Source of the DNA: Actinomycetota bacterium
Lineage (GTDB): Bacteria > Actinomycetota > UBA4738 > HRBIN12
Assembly (NCBI GenBank): GCA_035697485.1
Contig: DASSCU010000035.1
Location: forward strand, 1-44,650
Direction of reading: 5' to 3'
Length of the DNA: 44,650 nucleotides
Within the stretch, counting starts at the first letter, position 1, and each line of letters opens with the position of its first letter. Both the position numbers and the translations under genes were made by a program. The notes below the pieces were generated by a model. That model was not told the origin of the DNA. It was given only the letters and a program-made list of their open reading frames with translations, and did no database searches. This document shows positions 1-7,559 of this stretch, piece by piece.

Positions 1-1
1 C

Positions 2-73
2 GGGCGCTTAGCTCAGGGGGAGAGCGCTTCCTTGACGCGGAAGAGGTCAGAGGTTCAAATCCTCTAGCGCCCA
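2..73 (+). tRNA. tRNA-Val (GAC)
   Basis: A complete cloverleaf can be folded. The acceptor stem gggcgct (2-8) pairs with agcgccc (66-72), followed by discriminator A73. The anticodon stem cttcc/ggaag closes a seven-base loop ttgacgc, giving anticodon GAC, which reads valine codons GUC and GUU. The T arm agagg-ttcaaat-cctct is canonical. The bases after the discriminator read CCG, so the 3' CCA is not fully encoded and must be completed by nucleotidyltransferase. Confidence 0.95.
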
Positions 74-82
74 CCGGTGGAG

Positions 83-100
83 CCCGCTGCTCACAGCGGG
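83..100 (+). terminator. Hairpin after tRNA-Val
   Basis: A perfect 7-bp stem cccgctg/cagcggg with loop ctca lies 10 bases after the tRNA. It is a plausible terminator or 3' processing structure, although no T-tract follows (tgtgg). Confidence 0.5.
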
Positions 101-141
101 TGTGGCACGCGTTGTCGACGTCTACCGCGAGGAGAGCACAC

Positions 142-546
142 GTGATCGACGCCGCGCGACTCCGATCCGTGCCGCTCTTCGGGGATCTCGACGAGTACGA
201 CCTCGCCCACGTGGCTCGGTGGGTCGTGGAGGTCCGGGCTGAACCCGGCGAATCGCTGATCGAGCAGGGAAGCATGCCGTACGAACTCTTCGTCATCGAA
301 GAGGGAACGGTCGACGTGGTTCGCGACGGGGAACCCTTGGCGACGCTCGGGGTGGGAGATGTCGTCGGCGAGATCGCGCTGCTCGCGCGGCACCGTCGGA
401 TGGCCTCGGTGGTCGCCCGGACCCCGGTCCGCGCCCTCGCGCTGCACGTCGATGCACTGCAGGAACTCACCGAGGAGATGCCTGAGTTGGGCGACGAGCT
501 TCGCGCCTTGATGGAACGGCGACGCGCCGAGAACGACCCAGGCTGA
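142..546 (+). CDS. Cyclic nucleotide-binding domain protein
   Basis: This 134-residue protein is essentially one CRP/cNMP-type beta-barrel. It shows the typical GESLIEQG segment, the strand FVIEEGTVDVV, and the phosphate-binding-cassette pattern GEIALL followed by RRMASV. No helix-turn-helix or membrane segment is present, so it is a free-standing sensor domain rather than a CRP-type transcription factor. The GTG at 142 is chosen because gaggag at 129-134 sits 7 bases upstream; an in-frame ATG at 100 would have no such site and would overlap the tRNA hairpin. It lies alone between two valine tRNAs. The ligand (cAMP, cGMP or none) and the partner are unknown. Confidence 0.8.
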   Translation: MIDAARLRSVPLFGDLDEYDLAHVARWVVEVRAEPGESLIEQGSMPYELFVIEEGTVDVVRDGEPLATLGVGDVVGEIALLARHRRMASVVARTPVRALALHVDALQELTEEMPELGDELRALMERRRAENDPG

Positions 547-638
547 GCGCTCCCCGCGGCATTGCACCGACCTTGCGGATGTCGTGTCATCGTGAAACAC
601 TCCGGTCTTCGATGGGTGTCCGGGCTCCGGCTCGGGCT

Positions 639-671
639 GACGGCGGCACGACGCGGGCACGTGCCGCCGTC
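639..671 (+). terminator. Terminator-like hairpin after the cNMP-domain gene
   Basis: A perfect 11-bp stem, gacggcggcac (639-649) with gtgccgccgtc (661-671), encloses an 11-base loop. It is followed by acttcgttc, so the U-tract is weak, as is common in high-GC actinobacteria. It separates the cNMP-domain gene from the second tRNA. Confidence 0.6.
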
Positions 672-710
672 ACTTCGTTCGGGCTCGGCCCCGGTCGGCG
701 CTCATGTTGC

Positions 711-716
711 TATCGT
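711..716 (+). promoter_or_regulatory. Putative -10 box (TATCGT) for tRNA-Val(CAC)
   Basis: TATCGT lies 9 bases before the mature tRNA end, the right position for a tRNA promoter. No convincing -35 box is seen 16-18 bases upstream. Confidence 0.4.
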
Positions 717-725
717 GGCTGACCC

Positions 726-797
726 GGGCGCGTAGCTCAGCGGGAGAGCGCTCGCCTCACACGCGAGAGGTCGCAGGTTCAAAACCTGCCGCGCCCA
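726..797 (+). tRNA. tRNA-Val (CAC)
   Basis: The acceptor stem gggcgcg (726-732) pairs with cgcgccc (790-796), with discriminator A797. The anticodon stem ctcgc/gcgag closes the loop ctcacac, giving anticodon CAC, which reads GUG. The T arm is gcagg-ttcaaaa-cctgc. The 3' CCA is again not fully encoded (CCG). It resembles the tRNA at 2-73 along much of its length and reads the GUG codon that the first does not. Confidence 0.95.
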
Positions 798-892
798 CCG
801 GATCCGACGACGCACACGAGTACAGGGTGGTCGTTGCCTGCGCCTTCGATAGGGTGAAGTGCGAACCGTTCCCGACCGCGAAAGGCTCTGCG

Positions 893-1645
893 ATGGATAC
901 CGCTCTGCCCTCCGCGCCAGTCGGCGCAGCTGCCCGCGCCGATGAGTTGCGCAAGCTGTACGGCGAAGGCGATGCCGCCGTCGAAGCCCTGCGAGGCATC
1001 TCGATCGAGTTCGCGCGGGGGGCGTTCACGGCGATCATGGGGCCATCGGGCTCGGGGAAGTCGACCCTCCTGCACTGCCTGGCCGGACTCGACAGCCCGA
1101 CGTCGGGCAGCGTCTGGATCGGTGACGTCGACCTCACGACGCTGAGCGAGAAGCTGCTCACCGCCCTGCGCCGGGACAAGGTCGGGTTCGTCTTCCAGGC
1201 CTTCAACCTCGTGCCGACGCTCACGGCGTCCGAGAACATCACGCTGCCGCTCGATATCGCAGGGCGCGACGTCGACGGCGCCTGGTACGACCAGGTGGTC
1301 GACACCATCGGGCTGCGCGACCGGCTCACGCATCGACCCAGCGAGCTCTCGGGCGGCCAGCAGCAGCGCGTCGCCGGTGCCCGTGCGCTCGTGAGCCGGC
1401 CGGAGATCGTGTTCGCGGACGAGCCGACCGGCAACCTCGACTCGCGCTCGGGCGCGGAGCTCCTGGGATTCTTCCGCGAGGCGGTCACGACATACGGTCA
1501 GACGACCATCATGGTCACGCATGACGCGAACGCCGCGAGCTATGCCGACCGTGTCGTGTTCCTGGCCGATGGGCACGTGGTCGACGAGATGCGGGAGCCG
1601 ACCGCCGCGAGCGTCCTCGACCAGCTGAAGTCGCTGGAGTCGTAG
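893..1645 (+). CDS. ABC transporter ATP-binding protein (MacB/LolD type)
   Basis: This 250-residue protein is the nucleotide-binding subunit of an exporter- or mechanotransmission-type ABC complex. It contains Walker A GPSGSGKST (50-58), the Q-loop FQAFNLVPTLTASEN, the signature LSGGQQQRV (from 152) and Walker B IVFADEPTGNLD (from 172), all typical of the LolD/MacB/FtsE branch. The ATG at 893 has aaagg at 881-885 as a ribosome-binding site; the longer reading frame upstream runs through the tRNA and is rejected. The permease gene begins 4 bases after its stop, so the two form one operon and one transporter. The substrate is unknown. Confidence 0.92.
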   Translation: MDTALPSAPVGAAARADELRKLYGEGDAAVEALRGISIEFARGAFTAIMGPSGSGKSTLLHCLAGLDSPTSGSVWIGDVDLTTLSEKLLTALRRDKVGFVFQAFNLVPTLTASENITLPLDIAGRDVDGAWYDQVVDTIGLRDRLTHRPSELSGGQQQRVAGARALVSRPEIVFADEPTGNLDSRSGAELLGFFREAVTTYGQTTIMVTHDANAASYADRVVFLADGHVVDEMREPTAASVLDQLKSLES

Positions 1646-1649
1646 CGCC

Positions 1650-4217
1650 GTGTGGCGAGCGACCTTCAAGAGCCTGCTCGCGAAGAAGCTCCGGTTGGTG
1701 CTCACGGCGGTCTCCGTCGTGCTCGGCATCGGGTTCGTCTCGGGCACCTACGTACTGACCGACACGATGAACGCGGCGTTCGAGGAGCTCTTCGCCCAGA
1801 CGTCGGGTGCGTCCGACGTCGTCGTGCGCTCGGCCTCGGCCTTCGACTCCACGGCCGCGGGTCCCGGAGGCGGCAGCGGCAGCGACGACCGTGAGCCGTT
1901 GGCGGAGAGCGTGCTCGACGAGGTGGCGGCCGTGCCCGGCGTGGCGATCGCGGTCGGCGATGTGCAGGGCTACGCCCAGATGGTCGATCCGGCGACCGAT
2001 GAGGTGATCGGCGGGGTGGGCCCTCCCACGATCGGCACGAACTGGAACGAGCTTGCCGATGAGATCTTGTCGCTGCGCGGAGACAGCGTGCCGCCGACCG
2101 GGCCGGACGAGGTGCTGATCGATGCCGCCACGGCCAGCAACGCAGGGTTGGAGATCGGCGATCGCATCCGCATCCTGTTCCAGGGGCCGCCGCAGGAATT
2201 CTCGATCGTGGGCATCGCGGGCTTCGGTGAGGCCGACAACCTGGGCGGCGCCACACTCGCGGTGTTCGACACCGAGACCGCCCAAGACGTGCTCCGCAAG
2301 CGAGGCGTCTTCGATGCGATCAGCGTGGTCGGCGACGAGGGCGTCGCGGCGTCGAAGCTGCGTGCCTCGGTCGCCGCGGTGCTGCCCGAGGGAGCCGAGG
2401 CCGTCACGTCGACCACCGTCGCCGACGAGGCGTCGCAGATCCTGCAAGAGGGTCTCGGATTCTTCCGCACGGCCCTGCTTGTGTTCGCGGCCGTGGCGCT
2501 CTTCGTCGGGTCGTTCATCATCTTCAACACGTTCTCGATCATCGTGGCGCAGCGCACGCGTGAGCTGGCCTTGCTCAGGGCGCTCGGGGCGTCGAGGCGA
2601 CAGGTCGTGGTCTCGGTCGTGGTCGAGGCATTCGTGGTCGGGCTCGTCGCCTCCGTGGTGGGCATACTGGCGGGTATCGGCATCGCGATCGGGCTCCAGG
2701 GCCTGCTGGGCGCCTTCAACATCGACCTGCCGAGCACCGCGATCCAGCTGCTGCCACGCACGATCATCGTCTCCCTCGTGCTTGGGGTGGTCGTGACCGT
2801 GGTCGCCTCGGTGCTGCCCGCCCGCAGAGCGGGCTCGGTGGCGCCGATCCAGGCGCTGCGCGAGGCCGCCGACGCGCCGCCTCCGCGGGGCCTCGTCGGG
2901 CGCCGGCTCGCGATCGCGGTGGCCGTGACCGCTCTGGGGGCCGGCACCCTCGCCTATGGGCTCTTCGGCGCCGAGACCAACGGCGCATCCGTGGTGGGCG
3001 CGGGCGCCGCGATCACGTTCATCGGCGTCGCGATGCTCTCCCCGCTGGCCGCCAGGCCGATCGCCGGTGCCCTGGGCGCCCCGATCAAGCGGCTGTCGAT
3101 CCAGGCGCGTCTCGGGCGCGAGAACGCGATGCGAAGCCCGAGACGGACCGCCTCTACGGCGACCGCCCTCATGATCGGCCTCGGCCTCGTGTCGATGGTG
3201 GCGATCCTGGCCTCGTCGCTCAAGGCGTCGTTCGACGCCGCGCTGACGGAGACGCTGAAGGCGGACTACACGCTTTCGACGAGCTCGTTCACATCGTTCA
3301 GTCCGGAGGTCGCCGCCCGAGTGGCGGCCCTGCCGGAGGTCGGCGCCGCGTCGGTCTTCCGGCAGAACGGGTTCCGGGTCGACGGGGCCACGTCGTTCGT
3401 GACCGCGGTCGACCCCACGACCGTGGAGGAGGTGGCCACCCTCGATGTCTCCGGGGGCTCGGTCGCGTCGTTGTCCGAGGCCACCGAGACCGTGCTCGTG
3501 CATCGCGAGCTCGCGCAGGACAACGGATGGGCGCTCGGTGACGATCTCCCAGCCGAGTTCGGCTCATCCGGCGACGTGCCGCTCACGATCGTCGGGATCT
3601 TCGACGAGAACCGACTGGTGGGCGACTATGTCATCTCGCTCGAGTCGTACGAGGGGCTCTACAGCGAACAGCTCGATTCCTTCGTCTTGGTGAAAGCCGC
3701 CGAGGGGGTGCCGCTCGACGAGGTCGACGCTGCGATCCAGGAGGCGGTCGCCGAGTTCCCCAACGTGCAGGTGCAGGATCAGGCCGCGTTCCGCGAACAG
3801 CAGGCGGGGTTCATCGACCAGCTGCTCGGCCTGGTCACGGCGCTGCTCGCGATGGCGATCGTGATCGCGCTCTTCGGCATCGTGAACACGCTCGGGCTCT
3901 CGATCTACGAACGGACCCACGAGCTGGGATTGCTCAGAGCGGTTGGGATGAGCCGGCGACAGGTCAAGCGCATGATCCGGTGGGAGGCGATCATCATCGC
4001 CGTCTTCGGTGCCGTACTCGGCGTCGCGATCGGCGTGCTGTTCGGGTGGGCGCTGCAGCAGGCGCTGCGGAACGAGGGCGTCACCGAGTTCGTGGTGCCG
4101 GTGGGCCAGCTCGTCGTCTACCTGATCCTCGCCGGGCTCGCGGGGGTGCTCGCGGCGATCTGGCCGGCCCGACGGGCGGCCAAGTTGAACGTGCTCGAAG
4201 CGATCTCCTACGAGTAG
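1650..4217 (+). CDS. ABC transporter permease with two FtsX domains
   Basis: This 855-residue membrane protein carries two MacB-PCD/FtsX units in tandem. An N-terminal membrane helix (about 13-33) is followed by an extracytoplasmic domain (about 35-260). Next come an FtsX core with the typical TRELALLRALGASRRQV loop, a second soluble domain (about 520-690) and a second FtsX core with the matching THELGLLRAVGMSRRQV loop. Such fused permeases act as a single chain with a LolD-like ATPase, here the gene just upstream. They usually move lipids, lipoproteins or peptides, or transmit force to cell-wall enzymes; nothing in the sequence fixes which. It starts with GTG. Confidence 0.9.
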   Translation: MWRATFKSLLAKKLRLVLTAVSVVLGIGFVSGTYVLTDTMNAAFEELFAQTSGASDVVVRSASAFDSTAAGPGGGSGSDDREPLAESVLDEVAAVPGVAIAVGDVQGYAQMVDPATDEVIGGVGPPTIGTNWNELADEILSLRGDSVPPTGPDEVLIDAATASNAGLEIGDRIRILFQGPPQEFSIVGIAGFGEADNLGGATLAVFDTETAQDVLRKRGVFDAISVVGDEGVAASKLRASVAAVLPEGAEAVTSTTVADEASQILQEGLGFFRTALLVFAAVALFVGSFIIFNTFSIIVAQRTRELALLRALGASRRQVVVSVVVEAFVVGLVASVVGILAGIGIAIGLQGLLGAFNIDLPSTAIQLLPRTIIVSLVLGVVVTVVASVLPARRAGSVAPIQALREAADAPPPRGLVGRRLAIAVAVTALGAGTLAYGLFGAETNGASVVGAGAAITFIGVAMLSPLAARPIAGALGAPIKRLSIQARLGRENAMRSPRRTASTATALMIGLGLVSMVAILASSLKASFDAALTETLKADYTLSTSSFTSFSPEVAARVAALPEVGAASVFRQNGFRVDGATSFVTAVDPTTVEEVATLDVSGGSVASLSEATETVLVHRELAQDNGWALGDDLPAEFGSSGDVPLTIVGIFDENRLVGDYVISLESYEGLYSEQLDSFVLVKAAEGVPLDEVDAAIQEAVAEFPNVQVQDQAAFREQQAGFIDQLLGLVTALLAMAIVIALFGIVNTLGLSIYERTHELGLLRAVGMSRRQVKRMIRWEAIIIAVFGAVLGVAIGVLFGWALQQALRNEGVTEFVVPVGQLVVYLILAGLAGVLAAIWPARRAAKLNVLEAISYE

Positions 4218-4236
4218 GGGAGGCGCGCGCGGTCGC

Positions 4237-4242
4237 TATCAT
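4237..4242 (+). promoter_or_regulatory. -10 box (TATCAT) of thrS, leaderless arrangement
   Basis: TATCAT fits the actinobacterial TAnnnT -10 consensus and is exactly 6 bases from the ATG at 4249. Transcription would therefore begin at or next to the A of the start codon. No good ribosome-binding site is present before this gene. The -35 region is weak. Confidence 0.55.
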
Positions 4243-4248
4243 GCCCGC

Positions 4249-6198
4249 ATGCCGACCCTGACACTGCCTGAGGGGGTGCACGTCGAGCTCCCCGACGGGG
4301 AGCCGGTCGGGGCCGCGCTGCCGAAGGGCACGATCGCGTCACGCGTCGACGGGACGTTGCGCGACCTGTCGTACACGCCTGACGACGATGCGTACGTCGA
4401 ACCGATCTCGCCACACTCCGATGACGGCCTCCACGTGCTGCGTCACTCCACCGCGCACGTGCTCGCACAGGCTGTCTGGGACCTGTATCCGGGGGCGAAG
4501 TACGCGATCGGGCCCGCCGTCGCCGACGGCTTCTACTACGACTTCGAGCTGCCCGAACCGGTGCACGCCGGCGACCTCGCGAAGATCGACCGTCGGATGC
4601 GGCAGATCGCGAAGCGGAACCAGCGCTTCGTCCGCGAGGAGGTCTCGCGCGACGAGGCCATCGAGCGCCTGCGAGATCAGCCGTTCAAGGTCGAGATCAT
4701 CGAGGGCATCGGGGACGACCCCGAGACGGCGGGCGAGACCGGCGCCGGGGAGGTCGTGTCGCTCTACTCGAACGACGGATGGACCGACCTGTGCATGGGC
4801 CCGCACGTGCCGCACACGGGCATGCTCGGGGCGTTCAAGCTCACGAACGTGGCCGGCGCCTACTGGCGCGGCGACGAGAAGAACCCGCAGCTGACCCGCA
4901 TCTACGGCACCGCGTGGGCGACCCAGGACGATCTCGATGCCTACCTGCACCGTCTCGAGGAGGCCGAGCGACGCGACCACCGCAAGGTGGGGGCGGACCT
5001 CGACCTGTTCTCGTTCCCCGAGGAGATCGGGTCGGGACTCGCCGTGTTCCACCCCAAGGGCGGGCTCGTGCGACGGCTGATGGAGGACTACTCGCGTCGG
5101 CGGCACGAGGAGGCCGGCTACGACTTCGTCTACACGCCACACATCACGAAGTCGATCCTGTTCGAGATCAGCGGACACCTGTCGTGGTTCGCCGACGGCA
5201 TGTTCCCGCCGATGGAGCTCGACGGCGGCACGCAGTACTACCTGAAGCCCATGAACTGTCCGATGCACATCCTGATCTACAAGAGCCGAACCCGGAGCTA
5301 CCGCGAGCTGCCGATGCGGCTCTTCGAGTTCGGCACGGTGTATCGCTACGAGCTCTCGGGCGTGGTCCACGGGCTCACGCGCGTCCGCGGGATGACGATG
5401 GACGACGCCCACATCTTCACCACGAAAGAGCAGGTGGGGGAGGAGCTCAGGTCGGTGCTCACGTTCGTGCTCGACCTGCTGCGTGACTACGGGCTCGACG
5501 ACTTCTACATGGAACTGTCGACCCGCCCCGAGGGGAAGGCGGTCGGCACGCAGGAGGAGTGGGACGAGGCCACCGAGACGTTGCGGCAGGCCGCCGAGGC
5601 GATGGACGTGCCGCTCGTGATGGACCCGGGCGGTGGCGCCTTCTACGGGCCTAAGATCAGCGTGCAGGCCAGGGACGCGATCGGACGCACGTGGCAGATG
5701 TCGACGATCCAGGTCGACTTCCAGCTGCCGCAGCGGTTCGAGATGGAGTACTCGGGCGACGACAACGCCCGGCATCGGCCGGTCATGATCCACCGAGCGC
5801 TGTTCGGCTCGGTGGAGCGGTTCTTCGGCGTGCTGACCGAGCACTACGCGGGCGCGTTCCCGCTCTGGCTCGCACCCGAGCAGCTGCGGTTCGTCCCGGT
5901 CGCCGACCGGCACGTCGAGCACTGCGAGAAGCTCGCCGCCCGGGCCGAGGACGCCGGACTGCGAGCCGTCGTCGACGACTCCAAGGAAAGCGTCGGCAAG
6001 AAGATCCGCGCGTCACAGCTCGCCAAGACCCCGTACACGCTCGTGGTGGGTGATCAGGAGCTCGAGTCCGATGCGTACACCGTTCGCGACCGAGCCGGCA
6101 CCGAGTTCACCGGCGTGACCTTCGATCGGGTCGTCGATGCGCTCGTCGCGGAAGACTCGAGCCGCGCGCTCGAACAGACCGATTTCGGATCGCCCTGA
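4249..6198 (+). CDS. thrS: Threonyl-tRNA synthetase
   Basis: This class II synthetase charges tRNA-Thr. Its 649 residues show a TGS domain (about 1-60), the editing domain with the HSTAH motif (H66, H70), a C-rich editing segment around DLCMGPH, and the catalytic core. The core contains the zinc-ligand motif MNCPMH and motif 2 (FRFG-like FEFGTVYRYE ... GLTRVRGMTMDDAHIF). An anticodon-binding domain lies at the C-terminus. The length is normal for the family. It is followed after 10 bases by a HIT-family gene, the order found in mycobacteria. Confidence 0.97.
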   Translation: MPTLTLPEGVHVELPDGEPVGAALPKGTIASRVDGTLRDLSYTPDDDAYVEPISPHSDDGLHVLRHSTAHVLAQAVWDLYPGAKYAIGPAVADGFYYDFELPEPVHAGDLAKIDRRMRQIAKRNQRFVREEVSRDEAIERLRDQPFKVEIIEGIGDDPETAGETGAGEVVSLYSNDGWTDLCMGPHVPHTGMLGAFKLTNVAGAYWRGDEKNPQLTRIYGTAWATQDDLDAYLHRLEEAERRDHRKVGADLDLFSFPEEIGSGLAVFHPKGGLVRRLMEDYSRRRHEEAGYDFVYTPHITKSILFEISGHLSWFADGMFPPMELDGGTQYYLKPMNCPMHILIYKSRTRSYRELPMRLFEFGTVYRYELSGVVHGLTRVRGMTMDDAHIFTTKEQVGEELRSVLTFVLDLLRDYGLDDFYMELSTRPEGKAVGTQEEWDEATETLRQAAEAMDVPLVMDPGGGAFYGPKISVQARDAIGRTWQMSTIQVDFQLPQRFEMEYSGDDNARHRPVMIHRALFGSVERFFGVLTEHYAGAFPLWLAPEQLRFVPVADRHVEHCEKLAARAEDAGLRAVVDDSKESVGKKIRASQLAKTPYTLVVGDQELESDAYTVRDRAGTEFTGVTFDRVVDALVAEDSSRALEQTDFGSP

Positions 6199-6208
6199 GG
6201 GAGTGATC

Positions 6209-6697
6209 GTGGATCACCTGTGGAGCCCATGGCGCATGCAGTACATCGCCACGGCCCGCGAGGAGCTCGAGGAAGACGGCGGTTGCGTCTTCTGCGCCGT
6301 GCCGGCGCGAGAGCCCGAGCGCGTCCTGGCGCGGAGCGACCTAGCCTATGTGGTGCTGAACAAGTTCCCGTACAACCCGGGGCACATGCTGATCGTGCCC
6401 ATGCGCCATACCGGTGACGTCGAGGACCTCACCCCGGACGAGAACGCCGAGCTGCAGGTGCTGCTGCAGCGGTCGATCCGAGCGCTGCGCGAGGAATCGG
6501 AACCGCATGGGTTCAACGTGGGGATGAATCTCGGGTCGACCTCAGGGGCGGGCATCCCCGATCATCTGCACTGGCACCTCGTGCCCCGGTGGAACGGCGA
6601 CACGAACTTCATGCCGGTCGTCGGGGAGGTCCGGGTGCTGCCCGAGCTGCTCGCCGACACCGCTCGCCGCCTCGGCCCGAGGTTCGCCGATGCGTGA
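6209..6697 (+). CDS. HIT-family hydrolase/phosphorylase (Ap4A phosphorylase-like)
   Basis: This 162-residue protein has the histidine-triad motif HLHWHL near its C-terminal half and the HIT strand FPYNPGHMLIVPMRHTGDVEDL. The N-terminal pair CVFCAV is typical of the actinobacterial Ap4A-phosphorylase-like branch (the Rv2613c family), which in mycobacteria also sits between thrS and pgsA. The GTG at 6209 is preferred because tgaggga (6196-6202) is well spaced; a GTG at 6203 is an alternative. A role in dinucleoside polyphosphate turnover is inferred from the family. Confidence 0.85.
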   Translation: MDHLWSPWRMQYIATAREELEEDGGCVFCAVPAREPERVLARSDLAYVVLNKFPYNPGHMLIVPMRHTGDVEDLTPDENAELQVLLQRSIRALREESEPHGFNVGMNLGSTSGAGIPDHLHWHLVPRWNGDTNFMPVVGEVRVLPELLADTARRLGPRFADA

Positions 6698-7514
6698 AGG
6701 CGAGGATGGCTTCGCCGACCTGCCCCACGGTGGACGGCTCCACTACGAGATCGCCGGCGACCCGGCGAGCCCCGCCGTCACCCTGCTGCATCCGGGATTG
6801 TGGGACGCGCGGACGTGGGACCCGCACTTCGAACGGTGGGCCGAGCGGCTCCGCGTGATGCGCTACGACCAGCGAGGGTACGGGGGATCGTCGAGGCCAG
6901 ACGGCTCCCCCTACTCCCACGTTCGCGACCTCGTGGCGCTCCTCGACCATCTGGGCATCGAGCGCACGGCGCTGGTGGGCTGCTCGATGGGCGGGGGGCT
7001 CGCGATCGACGCCACGTTGACGGTGCCCGAGCGTGTCTGGGCCCTCGTGCCGATCGCTCCCGGGCTCGGCGGGTTCGAGGACAACGAGGAGGAAGAAGCC
7101 TGGTGGGACGAGCTGGCTCCCCCGATCGACGCGGCGATCGAGGCGGGCGAGTACGAGCGCGCGCAGGACTTGTTGCTGGAGATCTGGGCGCCGTTGGGGG
7201 TCGACGACCCGGCGGGAGCACGCATCAAGCAGATCGCCCGAGACAACATCCACGAGATGACGATGGACGAGTCAGCCGAAGAGTCACTCGATCCGCCCGC
7301 TGCGCTGCGACTCGCCGAGATCGACGTGCCGACCCTGGTCGTCGACGCGTCGAAGGACCCGCCGGACATGCGGCGCGCATCGCAACTCATCGCGCGCGAG
7401 GTGCTGGACGGAAGGCTCGTGACGATCGAGGCCGACCACGTGGTGAACCTTCGCGCCCCGGGTGCGTTCGACGATGCGGTGCTGCCGTTCCTGGAAGCGC
7501 ACGCGCCGGAGTGA
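6690..7514 (+). CDS. Alpha/beta-hydrolase fold protein
   Basis: This 274-residue protein has a complete alpha/beta-hydrolase signature. The oxyanion region is LLHPGLWDARTW, the nucleophile elbow GCSMGG carries Ser99, an acid sits in the VVDASKDPPDM segment, and the histidine is in EADHVVNL (about residue 250). It resembles the small esterase, perhydrolase or 3-oxoadipate enol-lactonase group, but the substrate cannot be read from the sequence. Its start overlaps the HIT gene by 8 bases, so the two are cotranscribed. It converges on the EF-G-like gene. Confidence 0.82.
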   Translation: MREGEDGFADLPHGGRLHYEIAGDPASPAVTLLHPGLWDARTWDPHFERWAERLRVMRYDQRGYGGSSRPDGSPYSHVRDLVALLDHLGIERTALVGCSMGGGLAIDATLTVPERVWALVPIAPGLGGFEDNEEEEAWWDELAPPIDAAIEAGEYERAQDLLLEIWAPLGVDDPAGARIKQIARDNIHEMTMDESAEESLDPPAALRLAEIDVPTLVVDASKDPPDMRRASQLIAREVLDGRLVTIEADHVVNLRAPGAFDDAVLPFLEAHAPE

Positions 7515-7559
7515 GCAGCCCGACCTGGCTCGTGTCGAACGTGCTCGTCGCGTGCTGAG

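Noticed and set aside
704-892. Longer N-terminus for the ABC ATPase
   Set aside because: It would run through tRNA-Val(CAC); the ATG at 893 has a ribosome-binding site and gives the family length.
1515-3503. 662-residue open frame antisense to the ABC permease
   Set aside because: It is a mirror of a strongly coding permease, is rich in Arg, His, Asp and Gly as antisense frames of GC-rich genes are, and has no recognisable domain.
4237-4275. T-box or threonine attenuator before thrS
   Set aside because: The -10 box is 6 bases from the start codon, leaving no room for a leader.
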